From Trichoplusia ni (lineage: Eukaryota > Arthropoda > Insecta > Lepidoptera > Noctuidae), in the NCBI RefSeq assembly GCF_003590095.1, contig NC_039491.1:5704001-5768000 (forward strand): DNA of 64,000 nucleotides. Reading direction: 5' to 3'. A program made the translations under genes and the position numbers. Position 1 is the stretch's first letter, and each line of letters begins with the position of its first letter. Shown piece after piece: positions 49,701 through 61,725 of the stretch. The notes beneath the pieces were generated by a model, which searched no databases, was not told the DNA's origin, and saw nothing but the letters and a program-made list of their open reading frames with translations.

Positions 49701-52700
49701 TATTAGTTAGATGAATATAGCATACCTGATGGATGAGATAACTCAAGAGAACGCGAAGAACCAAAACGTTTCTCTAAGAAGAAATAAAAAAATATTTTGT
49801 GACCACATTAGTTAATTTCGTAAGCTAACTTCCTTAATACACAAACATTGTTGCAGAACTTTATTCACAATAAGAGGCAAACCAGTCGTTCTTGGAATTC
49901 ATGATCGTGTTACCTCGCACTGCCGCCAATTAAACCACGTTCTACCCTCCTTTTATTTTTATTGCACACACGATACGCGGATTGAGTCGGCACTAACTTA
50001 CGCCGTCTGATAGGTATTTTAAGAGAATTCTTTAAAGCCACAATTACTATTTAAAGCTACTTGAGAATTTAAATGGCTGATATCGTTATTAAGATTGTCA
50101 TGATTTGGGTTTTAATGCTCATTCGATAGATTACATTTGAATTTAATAAAATATGTGTTCTTACAAACCAGCTTCACCGTATTTTTGATACTGTTATTAT
50201 AATCAGGTAATTAGAGCTATATTTAAAATTTGACTTTGTACTAATATTGATTCCATAAACGAATCCTATCATTTTACTGTCTCAAAATATTTGATTTGGT
50301 ACGTGGCGCTCCGGAGATTACAAAACACGTTTTAAATCTTTTACGAAACATTCAATTCCCGAACCCACGTCTATGAAGATTTAATTTCAAAAATCGAATA
50401 ATCCGAATCGACTTCGTGTACGTTCGGTACCACACGAATATCGGATTCCATAATAGCGTTCCGCAGAGAAAATGTTTTATTGGCCTTGTCGCCTCTCTGG
50501 GCAGCAATAAAGGCCAAGACTATCGCGGCTGTATAAAACGCACCTTTATTATTTCTTTGTTTTGCATTGGATTGTTCGACTTAGCGTTTGCCGTATCGAC
50601 AATCGGATTATGAACGCGACCACAGTCGCAACGTCGAGTCGAGCCGCCATTTTCATATCGTTCAATACAAAGCTATGCATTTGAAGTCCACAGTAAATTG
50701 CAGTGAATATTACACAGTCAATTTATTTATCAGTTACTCGAAGATAGTGCGAAATATTAGTATTGTACAACAAAATAGTGTTGTCTTATATCTTATGGTG
50801 TTAAAGCAGAATATTTTATTCTGAGTCATTGTTTTCGAACAAATGTTTGCGATTAAAAATACAATGACGTTTGTTTTTCACTTCGCATCGCACGAGCTTC
50901 AGTATCCCTATTAATTATCCGCGATAAAGTTACATGCAACAAATCGATTAACTGTTTTTGTCAAAGGTAACGGTACCTACCCAATCCTGTTCCAATAACA
51001 AAATTAAGGTTGAAAAAAATGCGTGCTCCATTCACTGAATCGGCAATTTGCATGCGTAACATCAAGCCGTAACAGCCTCGCTCCGGTCCGAATTATCCAG
51101 AATAAGGTGCAATAAAAGGTTTTTTTTTCATCAGGTATTCAGGCCCGATTTAGCTAAGTTAGTATTTGGATATTACAGTAATACCTGAACCAGGTTGTAG
51201 GAGGCCATTTTTAGTACGTTTCATGTATTTGAACTATTCTAAGATTTTTATATTCTCTAATAAAAATACCGCGTAAATAAATATTGTTTTGGTCGAATAA
51301 AACTATCATTACAAAATTCTAAAATTAATGTAAAAATATTATGACTAGTCAACCAATACGATGTATCTATTTCTTGTCTTTGATAGGTATATTATTTTAG
51401 GAGATAAAAATAAATGGTCAAAACACGATATCCATTATTTTAAGTGGTCACAGTACATGGTAATAGAATTTTAATAACTCCTACTTATATCAAGCGGCGT
51501 CGTTTCAAGTTTAATCGCGAGTGGCAGTCGCCGCTAACCATTCTAAGTCAGCATGATACGTTGACAATTCAATACCTTGCATTAAGATAAGGCTTATTAC
51601 AAAATATCACATGACGTCTTGAGCGACGCGCCACATAAAATTCTTTGTGGGGGTCCGTAAATAGTACCTTTAAACAAACATAATGTTTGTACCTTCAATT
51701 TGAAATCCCGATTTAAAGAGTTTTGCGTAGAAAATACTGTACATAAAAAGTCTTTAAGAGATGAGGTAAAACTAACAGGATTAAATAAATAAAACGAATG
51801 TGTCAGCTTTGTTTATGCTAATAACTGATAAAGATATTAAATAAATAAGTTAAAAAAGTACCTTTAAAACTTTTGTAAACACTTAAGTTTTTTGTCCTAT
51901 CATACCATATGTCACAAATTCATATAAAACCATCTGGAGATCTATAGGCCATTTTTCGGCATTAAGATCTATTTAGATAAGTTAATTCAACTAATACCTA
52001 CTTCTAATTTTACGTACGGTACTTTTAAGTTACTATTATTACTCCAATACTTTTCGTACACGTGCAGTAGTTTATCAGTCAAGATAACATGTGGGTGTCT
52101 TTCTAGACAGCCATGCATGACTAATGTATTTGGTCATGTCTTTCTAGCAAGGTAGTGGCATACTTGAAACTTTATAAGTAATTTTATATAAATAAATGAG
52201 AGAAATAAATATATAACATCAAAAAGGCACAGTTTTTGAATATTTGACCTGACGTCTCAAAAATCTGTTCATATTAATGATGTTCACATTGATGCGTTAA
52301 ATACTCATAGGCATGAGTCAAACATACAAAGCATGACAAAAGTGTTGAGCCCTCATTCGGGGAGTAAACCCCAAAGGTACGGACCAAAGGAATAAAAACC
52401 TGTTACGTATCACGCAACAGATCGCGTTCTTTGTGTGCGTGCCTTTATAAAAGTTTGTCCGATACTTCTGTCCGACGCGAGCTTTATCATACTCTACTTA
52501 AGTTCTGAGTGTCATTTGTATGTATCGTTCATACCGAGTTTTTTATTTTGAACGAATTAACATAAGTACTTTAATGTGTTTGAAATTGTTTAGCTGGTTA
52601 ATGGATGGTAGTGGTTTGTAACAGTTATATTAAAAGTGCTTATTCGTTATATTATATTTGCTGTCATGAATATGGTACTTGGTTTTTTCCTAAGATTAAC

Positions 52701-52754
52701 TTATCTTTACCAATTATTGTCAAGTTTCAATCGGAATGATTGATAAAGTAGAGG
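46754..52754. other. Noncoding stretch
   Basis: AT-rich with a GC-richer block at about 48970-49300. Weak joined splice sites CAG|GTAACA (48724), CAG|GTATTC (51132) and TAG|GTATAT (51387) are seen but have poor donor halves. Open frames near 50416-50824 have no signature. Confidence 0.45.
48970..49300. other. GC-richer block, possible regulatory element
   Basis: A loosely GC-rich block with ATTCGATTCCGCCGCGAGCT and AAAATGACGGCCGGACAGG. It has no frame, splice signal or repeat signature. An enhancer-like conserved element is one possibility, based on composition alone. Confidence 0.2.
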
Positions 52755-52879
52755 AAAACTTTCATATCATCATCATCATCTCAGCCTATCGCCGTCCACT
52801 GCTGAACGTAGGCCTCCCCCAAAGAGCGCCAACCATTCCGGTCCTGGGCAGCCCACATCTATCCGCAAAACTTTCATAT
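52755..52879 (-). mobile_element. 5'-truncated LINE tail with 13-bp target-site duplication
   Basis: AAAACTTTCATAT at 52755-52767 and 52867-52879 flank a 99-base insertion (52768-52866) on the minus strand. Read in its own direction it encodes the end of a LINE reverse-transcriptase ORF, AQDRNGWRSLGEAYVQQW, then five codons and a TGA, followed at once by a (GATG/ATG)n tail. The extreme 5' truncation is typical of target-primed reverse transcription. An A-x-DR-x-x-WR C-terminal motif fits RTE/CR1-like LINEs; the exact clade is not certain. Confidence 0.85.
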
Positions 52880-53215
52880 AGCAACATAAATTGATTTCAG
52901 ACGATAAGTTCAATAAAACTGACCCCGAACTCGTGTCCTTGACCTGATTTTTCCTGTCAGACGAAAGCAAAGAATATTACGTTAACTGATGCGTAGCTTA
53001 CATGTTACTTAAGGGAATAAGAGTTTTCTGGTTTTATGTGTCAATATGAATTGTTTATTTTTTATGTAACAAATACATTTCTTGTAAGAAAGACTAGATT
53101 TAATATTTTCTTTTAATCACAAGACAGAGGTTTAAATGCCGTTCTAAAAAAATGAAATCCGCTATTTACTAATCCAAATAAAACAAAATTGTGTTCTAAT
53201 TCCAAAATTTAAATT
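52880..53215. other. Noncoding stretch before ratchet point 2
   Basis: AT-rich and increasingly pyrimidine-rich towards the right. Nothing else is seen. Confidence 0.5.
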
Positions 53216-53253
53216 TTCTTCTAACCTTTTTTGTATTTTTGTTTCAGGTAAGC
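53216..53253 (+). other. Candidate recursive splice site (ratchet point) 2
   Basis: A textbook arrangement: branch-point sequence CTAAC at 53221-53225, then an unbroken T-rich tract, CTTTTTTGTATTTTTGTTTCAG, ending at 53247, then GTAAGC at 53248-53253 with no exon between. The branch A lies 23 bases before the AG. Both halves are stronger than at the first site (30490). It is on the + strand, 22.8 kb beyond that site. No frame is attached. An annotated cassette exon starting here would have to be very short or noncoding. Confidence 0.62.
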
Positions 53254-56200
53254 ATTACGTCATAAAACGGACCTGAGCAGTCTCAATGAATATTGTACGG
53301 CCTACAGTTCAAGCCTCGAACTTGTATTCCCTTTGATGCCTCACTCTAAATGCGTGTAAGTACACACGATGATGCACAGTCACTGGATGTGTTACGATAT
53401 AATTATCGCGTGCATTTACTTCAATGGAACTTAATATAGAGTGTGGTAAAAGGAAGCATTGCTTGGACTAATGCAGTATCCTGAATTAAAACCTACGTAT
53501 ATGGTAGGTAGGTTTTTGAGCCTTACTTAAATTAAATTACCTAAAACTTGCTGACTTAAGGTAAATTTTTGACTATCTTTGGTGATTGAATTTTGTTACG
53601 TAAAAGTTTGATTTTACTCTCGAATGTAGTAACAAAAAAAAAACCTTTTTGTTAGGAATTTATTATGACGGGCAGCTAAAAGTGGATTGGCGGAGTGGGC
53701 TTGTGTGCCACTAGTTACCTATGTATATATTAAAAAAACGTTTGTAACTCCGTACAAAAATAACGAACTAGAATATTCAAATAATTTCGATGCACTTTAA
53801 AAAATCGATACCGAAAAAGAATCTAACTGGAAGTAAAATATCAAAATACAATAATATTAAAATAGAAATTTGAATAAATCTATTCAGGAAATTGATTATA
53901 AACGTTTCCATCGCTAGTATATCCATGTTCTATGATTATAAACTCGAGGGAATGTCCTTTGAAGTCCACCGCTAGACCGGTGGTCCACAATTACACTCTC
54001 TTCTTATTGTTTCTTCACATCTCGGCTTCCGTTCATTCGCATTGTCCATTAAAGGATCACAGGCTAATGGTTCACAGTTTGTCGAACGATGTTTTGTTTT
54101 ATCGCTCCATATACTTTGTTTTTTAAATGATTATGAGGTGATGTATTGAAGTGAGGTGAACTTTGATGTTTATGCCTGTTTGATAATTTTATTACGATCT
54201 TTGCTAGCTTTAACGTGAAACTATATGTAACGCGTTACGAAATATTTTAAAATGTTGTTTGGAAAAGTGTTATTAATATTAATTTATCGGACGTATATCT
54301 GTCAATTTGCCTCGCTTATTATCGCCACTGTAAATTTTTCTCTATCAAAAAGTTCAATCATGCTATCGTAAAATCATAATAGATTAATACGTATTCTATT
54401 TTCGTAGTTACTTATTGCCTTTAAGAGGATTTCGTAGCAGTGAGACGTTTACAAGAGCCCTAACAATGTTATTCTTCTCCTTGACAAGCTGTGGCGGGAA
54501 GCCGCGCGATCAATCATCGAATAGTGCGGTACCCGGTACGTTTGAGCGTCGGCGACGTGCCAACTGTCGATCCACTCGATCCGGACCGTATCGATAGGAA
54601 TCGGAACTGATGTTCGTGTCGTTTTTTGTAGTGTTTTGTTTGTAATTATGCTATGGAGCTAATATTATTGATATGAATATTTTAGTTACGTTTTTTATTT
54701 CATAATGTTATACGCTTTGCCGTTTATATGGAAACGTTTTAATGTAATTATAAACCCAGACAAGACCGAGATTGATAAAGCACGATAAAAATAAAATGAA
54801 TAAGATCTAAAAAAACAACATTTTAATTTTCGAAATATCCTATTCTCTTCACAGAAAAGGTGACAAACTATCGAACTAACTAAAAGGGATGTCACCTACA
54901 GACATCACTATATTTGAGCCCCTTTCCAAGAGGATTTAATCGGGATAATACATGTGTCGCATCTTATTACCAATCTGAGATTGTTGCAGGAGCAAACAAG
55001 CTTTAGGCCCTCTATATTGCGAGTCAACATGATATCACTTACGGAACCTTTCCTCGCAAAGTGTATTTGTATTGATGAATTCTTTTTCATCTTTTAGTGT
55101 ATCCACTTACAAAGAGCGGATTACTCTATTCACATTACCTTATTATCGATTTCCGTGAATCGGAGGGTTTTCGGATTATATCGACAACATAATCGACATC
55201 CCTAATTCGGGGTAATTAGTTATTAACTTGGAAATAGAAGTTCGCACCGATTCATATTAAAGTGTTAACGATGGTCGAAAGAGCTCCTAATAAATTTATA
55301 ATTCGAAGTAATCGTAAACGCGTACAATCTGAATCGCTGTTAAATAAAACATATTTGATTTTACAGCTTTCTAGTGACAAACGCAATAAATTTCATACTG
55401 GGAACTCGTAAAAAGTGTATCGTATATAGATGTCAGCGCTCCGTCGACTTAATGCGACGTTGAATTAGTTCCTCTTAACTTTTTAATAAACAAACTCAAA
55501 TGACATAATAGTTAGGTTACGATACTACACGTGATTACTATTAAAGTGGCTGTGAGACCCAGCCATAAAACGTTTCGTGTATTAGAATACGTTATGTCTC
55601 TCGAATAGAGTTTTTATTAATAGTTTAACTATTTATGGTTTAATTATGTCAACCTGTTGAGATGAAACGAAATGATTAGTTGTGCGTTATTAAAAGTAGT
55701 ATTTATGACAATGAAACTTGTTTCTGGGCTTGGCTTGGTAAATAAATTAAAACATGTTTTTTTTCGTGTCGAAGAAAGTTGTTATGCTCTTATATCAGAT
55801 TCAACTAGGAGAGTCAAAGAGTAACTGCAATTTTCACATCTAAATTTATACCACGGATAATTCTTGTTATAATAATTTTATCTAAATAAGCACCTTTAAT
55901 TAAATACAGTGAACAACCAACAAAATCGACGTAATTTAGTCTTCGCTACGACAATTTGTCAGTTAAAATCCGTCATAATTAATAATGTTATCGTGTTACT
56001 CAATTAATGCTGAGATATTTATAACCCTTCTGTATTTATAATATTTATGGGTAACGAGGCAAATTGATGGCAACAAGGGACACTTCGTCTTTAAAGTGAT
56101 TGGTTACCGGCGATAGTTGATATTTGATATTAAATTAGATAGAATACACAAGTAATAGTTCATGAAGGTTTACGACAAGTATTTATTTATTTTTATCGAT

Positions 56201-59200
56201 GTAACCAGCATGTATTACGAAATTCGGTTGTTTTTGAGGGAAATAGAAAAACAAATGCGAGTGAAGAAATAAAAAAATAATTTGCAAAAATGATTGGTCA
56301 CCCACAAAATTGACGACCGTACCGAACGCAGTTTCTGTTATTAGGTATAGTCTCAGTTGGAAAACATAACCTGCAAACATTTTCTTTATCCTTACTATTA
56401 CGGTTCATGAGTTACCAATTGGTAACAAACGGACGGACGATCGAAAGATAGTGGAGTCTTAGAAATAGGATTCTGTTTACATTGAACGTCGCTAGTCTCT
56501 AGTTTATCCCAATTAGTTGGAGTGTTTGTATTAAGAAAATTCAAAGTTATTGAATTTCGAGCTATGCGGTGAATGTTAATAGGCCAGCCTATCCATCAAT
56601 AGAAAATACCTACGCCTTTTCAAGTATTCCTGAAAGGGTAGGCATCCCACTGATATTTTAATTGAATAAAAGGAATGGAACTTAATCTGATAATCTGAAT
56701 CCAAGTGTCGGTAGAGGTAGCCTTGAGAATAATTGAATTTAATTAGAACAAAGTACTTACCTGTATAGTAACAGTCATATTTCTTCTAAGACTTCTTACT
56801 ATCCCGCCATAGAACTCTTTCACAATATTTTGAAAGTTAATTGAAAAGAAATAGGGTCGATTATCACTTAAACATTTTTACAAGGAAGATTTACAAACGT
56901 ATTCGTCCGTATAATTGTAGTTATACGTGTAAAGAATTTCTTAATTGATATAATAAATTAAATGGCTCGGTAAAGTCTTTCGGCTCTTTTGTGATAACGT
57001 TTTAAGATTATGAGATTTATTAGAACACGGAAACTGTGTACTAATTGGCGTTTTATGGGAGTATGAGCGTGTTTGTCTTTTCTTTACAATGTTATGAACA
57101 TATTAAAAGCTTTAAAAATTCAGCGGTTCCCATAACTTACTCACATATAAGTGCTATTAAATATTGATCGAGGTTTTACAGACCATTGTTTATGTGCGTT
57201 CGTTTATATGGCAAATAAAATATAAATATTTATAATTTATTTTAATAAAACTTTCAAATCAAGGAATAGTTTTGTTCAAATTAAAGAGAAGTTAAATTTA
57301 TAGTTTTTCGCAGTGAATTGTATTTGTTATTTAATCAAAAAATTGAACATTTTACTTTACTGCTTCATACAATTGGTAATTTGTTTTTGATTGCTATTGC
57401 TTTAATATAATATTAAACGCTTACAATACTTGCTACTCTGCAATGTTCAGGTTTTTATTTTTTTAACAAATAATGCATAATTCTTCGGCCGTTTCACCGC
57501 AAATCATGTATTCCTTTATTGTGCATCAATTCCCATTGACAAGGGAAGTAATTATGGCCTCATTAAAGTGACCATGGGAACGTAGTCTATTTCTATTTAT
57601 TCCTATGTATAACAGACATTTCTGCAGTACAATTGTACCTGTTAAATGTTTGTTAATTACCTTTTGGGTGTTGCGGTTTTGAACAGAAATTAATCATCAT
57701 TATACTACAATCATGTCGGTCAAACAAATTCAATAAATTCTATTTGTATTTTCATACATTCGGATACATTTCCCTTGTTTGTACATTTCGTAATGTATTG
57801 TTATACCAAGTCAAACATTGATAAGCGTCCATTAAATGCACTTGCTAGTTAAATGTACATATAAAGTGTATTTTAACTGCTTTGCAGCGGATATTAGCCA
57901 CTAAACGTTCCCGTGGGACTCTACTTGTGATTACACCGCTTCAGTTCACTAAAGTGGCTTTTGTTTAAAGTTTTATAATTTATGACACTTTTGGTAGGTG
58001 ACATGGTGGCTGTGTTGAGTAAATTACTTAAGTGTGACGATGAAAGACGACTTACTGGGAAGTTTCGTCTAGCACCTTGGAACTACTACCTTAATGTGGT
58101 ATGACTGCTTTGTTTCTAAACAAAAATTTTGCAATTAATACGTTGTACGTTGTTGTACGTCAATAAAGAAATATATTATGACAAAAGTCAACACAAATTA
58201 AATAGCCTGTAAATTGGTGTTTTCAAACAAAAAAGTAATTTAAACTTGACCAGTGTTTGTTTAGAGGGTGATTGGGTATCATGTCGTAATTACCATAATG
58301 GTCAACGCAGCCCAATTCCTTTGAGCCCCTTCCTGTATTTACAAGAATGTAAATAATTGCAGAACGGAATAATAATGATATTAACTCAAATTGTTACCCA
58401 AATACTTATTATTTTAATAATTTTACAGATTATGTATTAATTTTAACACCGAAAAGGTTGTTTTTGAGTGCAGCAATTTTATAATGACATGAATAAACAT
58501 GAACCTTGTATAATTAATTGCCAAATTTGCCACATTTTACATAAAACAAGCCCACAATTTATTAAATGACTGATGATGTGGGGATTGAAAATGTTACTTT
58601 ATTTTTACAGTGACAAAATTGTCTCTACATTGTAGGAGTATTTAACTTAAGCTTAGTCAGTGTAATGTGCTTATGAGTATAATACACTCCTAAACGGAAG
58701 CTCGACTACCGCTACATTTAAGTCCGAAACAAAATTAGAATAGTCCACTGGGCATTCCGACAACGAAATACTAAGCTGCATTACAATTTTCATCGCTCGA
58801 ACAATCACACACGGCTTTGATTTACGTAGGTACGGACTTATCTCAGATGAAAAGCCGACTTCTCTAAGATAAAAGGAATAAATCACATGTCAGACGACCG
58901 ACTTACGCTGCACGAATCCTGAATCTCGTCGGGAAATACCTTCTCCCTCAAAGATAATCTATAACTTTGTTTTGTTGGCTATATTACTATCAATTTATAG
59001 TTTCATATTGGACCGCCGTTTTCGAGGTTCAACTGTTTGTTTTATTCATGTGTTTTTATAGTACATCTTTCTCAACGTTTGACAGCGCTTTCTATACAGA
59101 AATGAGGTAAACATTTTAGTTTGTGGGCGTAGGATTTCGAATAAAGTATTGATTAAACGTCACGCATAGCGTTAACGTGTCCAATTCAAGAACGGTTTGG

Positions 59201-61599
59201 AAGTCAGGATGTATAATGAAGTTGTCATTGCGTTCGGAAGTATATAAGTGAGGGGCGGTAGGCCAGCGGGTCATTAGTGGCCCAACACTCAGGAGCGATA
59301 AGATAAGCCAAGTTCGGCCCCTTTACGCCTTATCGTCACGTCAAAATATTTTATGTGCCTGCGATTAGTAGCCCAACAAAAAACTGTAGAAGCAATTATT
59401 ATAATTGTTTGGCTGTGGGAAGCCGGTCTTAAGGATTGTGGCTCTGACTATATAAGGTAAAACTGCTCTTGAATGGATTCTTATTTGATCCCATACTTAG
59501 TATCCAGTTTTTGTCGAGTACAAAAAATGTTGAGAAAATATGGTAAAATAACAGTCTCATACATAAATAAATATACCAATACTTCAAGTGACAAAGCTTA
59601 ACGTGTTTTTGATATTACTTGTTTTTGGACCGCTTAAGATAAAAACGTTTCTTTAATACTGAGTTTTCAGCTCGTCGTATTCAGTTCCCAATAAGTGGTA
59701 TCACTAAAATTGAGTATCGCGTGTTACGAATAAAAATCTATGATGACTATGTCGTAAAAAGATTTTTGGTACGCCTGGAACTTATGAATAAGTCATAGAG
59801 ATTTCAGTCATAACCGTTGCCTCCTTCGCGAAGTAACCTCGCCTGTTCACTTGGACGTAAAATGTTGAGCAACGTTTTTAACCCTCTCAACACGCAAAGA
59901 AAGTAATACTCGTAATGTAGGTATAATGCCTTTTCTATTTTCAAGCTGAGCTTGTTATACATTCAATTTAGGATATAAGTACTCCTTTTCGTGAGCTCTT
60001 TACTTATTTTGTGAGGAAAAAAATCTAGTTGAAGATATGATAATGTTGGTCTTTCTCCTTGAACATCAAATGGAACTACCGGACGGGTATTAATGGTACT
60101 TTGGCTGTTGCAGTCATTAAGATACTCTTGAACAGAGTTCGGATCATTACTTTTGACTTGCTTAAGTTAAACCGATCAGAATAAAAATACGTTTAGACTG
60201 GCTTCAAATTGTACAAAGTGTTATGTTTATTTTTGTTGGAGCGGCGAGTCTAGTTTTAATATAAACTCGTTAAGGAGCTGGTATTATTTATATCAATTAA
60301 GAGCAAAATAAAATTTTGAAATAATTGTAGTATATTTAATTTATTCTCCAAATGCAATTAAAATTGTATTTCGATGCAAAATATTAATTAATCAGAACAC
60401 AATACGAGGACCTCAAAACTCACCTCACATTTTTCATGTTAACTGGCGTACTTATTACGTTATGCGAAACTAAAAGAGTAATAATAAAAGGAGTATTTAA
60501 CAAGTAGGTACCAAAAAGTTTTCAGTTTTCAGCAATTGTTGTGTATTTAATTTGTATTAATTCAAATAAATGGAACATTAGGAATCGAATTTCAAAATAA
60601 CTTATGACCTTTGTGAAGTGTTGGCAACGATCACACTGTAAATGTCAAATCCCCGCAAGCTATAAAGCTAGGAGCGTAAAAACAAACGAATAACGGAGTT
60701 AGACGGACGTCTATCACTTTGTACGGAACTTTTTTCTAATGGAAACCGTTCTATATACTCGTACACAGCTGAAACCCGGATTGGGAATTGTTGCCGGAAA
60801 ATGGAGACATACTTGCCTGTCACTTGGGACCTTATTAACTTTATGGATCTGTATATTCACGAACGTATTATGTAACTAAGTGTACTTTTGTACGATACGT
60901 ATAAATGTAATAGCGTTTAATATTCCTTTGTACTTAACAATTGTCTATTAAATTAAAGCTTATATATTATGCTTTACGGAGATATTAAAAGTTGGTTTAA
61001 AGATGATTATTTTAATTTGTGTGTAATCGAATTAAGTAGAAGAAAATATTATTTTCTTTCACGTTGATTCACTCTATCTGGGTAGCCTGTTAGCCTTGTA
61101 AATTCTCCTTCTCTTCTCCAAGAAGACAACCAATTTGCTCATCATTTTGATGTTATATCGACGTTTATCAATACTATATATCGCCACATTATACATTCAA
61201 AAGTTAATACAGAAATCACTACGCGCAGATGTCGAATAACAAGTTTACGTATTCGTAGTACGACACGTACCACTAAGTACGCTATTACGTAGCATTTCCG
61301 ACAGTAAATTGCGTATCGATGTTCCCGCACTATGTGATTTCACGGTGGAGCGTGTTAATTTTGCCAATATTACCCCTGTTATATGCTAACATACAGAATA
61401 CATGCGTATACCGTCGTTTCCTGCGCAACATACCTATGTTGTGATTAAACACATGCATGGATTATAATATGAATTGTTCGTGAACTTTTAAGCGTTATAC
61501 TTAAGTTTTGCCTTTTAGTATTTGTAATGTGTTATGAGGTTATGTATAAGTGTATTTTTTGTTTTCGGTATAACAGGGTAAAAACAGACCCCTATTATT
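53254..61599. other. Noncoding stretch
   Basis: More than 8 kb of AT-rich DNA without a recognisable exon, RNA gene or complete transposon. A GC islet lies at 54480-54600. A minus-strand CAG|GTAAGT lies at about 56757-56765 but lacks a good pyrimidine tract. TACGTTGT-type short duplications occur near 58140-58160. Confidence 0.45.
54480..54600. other. GC-rich islet with a DRE-type octamer
   Basis: GGCGGGAAGCCGCGCGATCA, GCGTCGGCGACGTGCC and CTCGATCCGGACCG lie together, ending in TATCGATA (54589-54596), the DREF-binding core in flies. It may be a promoter or enhancer. No exon or donor can be supported nearby. Confidence 0.22.
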
Positions 61600-61725
61600 A
61601 AGGCTCCACTGTCTGTACCTCCGTCTATATGAGGCCTCGTGAAGATTATGTCTTATTTGTTTTTGAAATTTCGTGAGCCCAATATTTCTGTTGCCGCTTT
61701 TACGACAAATACTAAAAACAAAACT
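61600..61725 (+). repeat. Dispersed insect repeat, copy B
   Basis: ACTGTCTGTACCTCCGTCTA, then TTTTTGAAATTTCGTGAGCC, TATTTCTGTTGCCGCTTTTA and GACAAATACTAAAAACAAAA, in the order seen in diverged copy A at 748-865. I recall this module from many insect genomes, usually as GTCTGTCACCAGGCTGTATC ... TTGCCGCTATAACAACAAAT. The source element is not certain. The minus-strand open frame across it (61540-61728) is incidental. Confidence 0.6.

Noticed and set aside
51110..51140. Further ratchet point TTTTTTTTTCATCAG|GTATTC
   Set aside because: Good acceptor, weak donor (GTATTC). Not comparable to the sites at 30490 and 53247.
56757..56790. Recursive splice site on the minus strand (CAG|GTAAGT)
   Set aside because: The donor half is perfect, but the upstream stretch (GACTGTTACTATACAG) is not pyrimidine-rich, and no minus-strand gene is supported.
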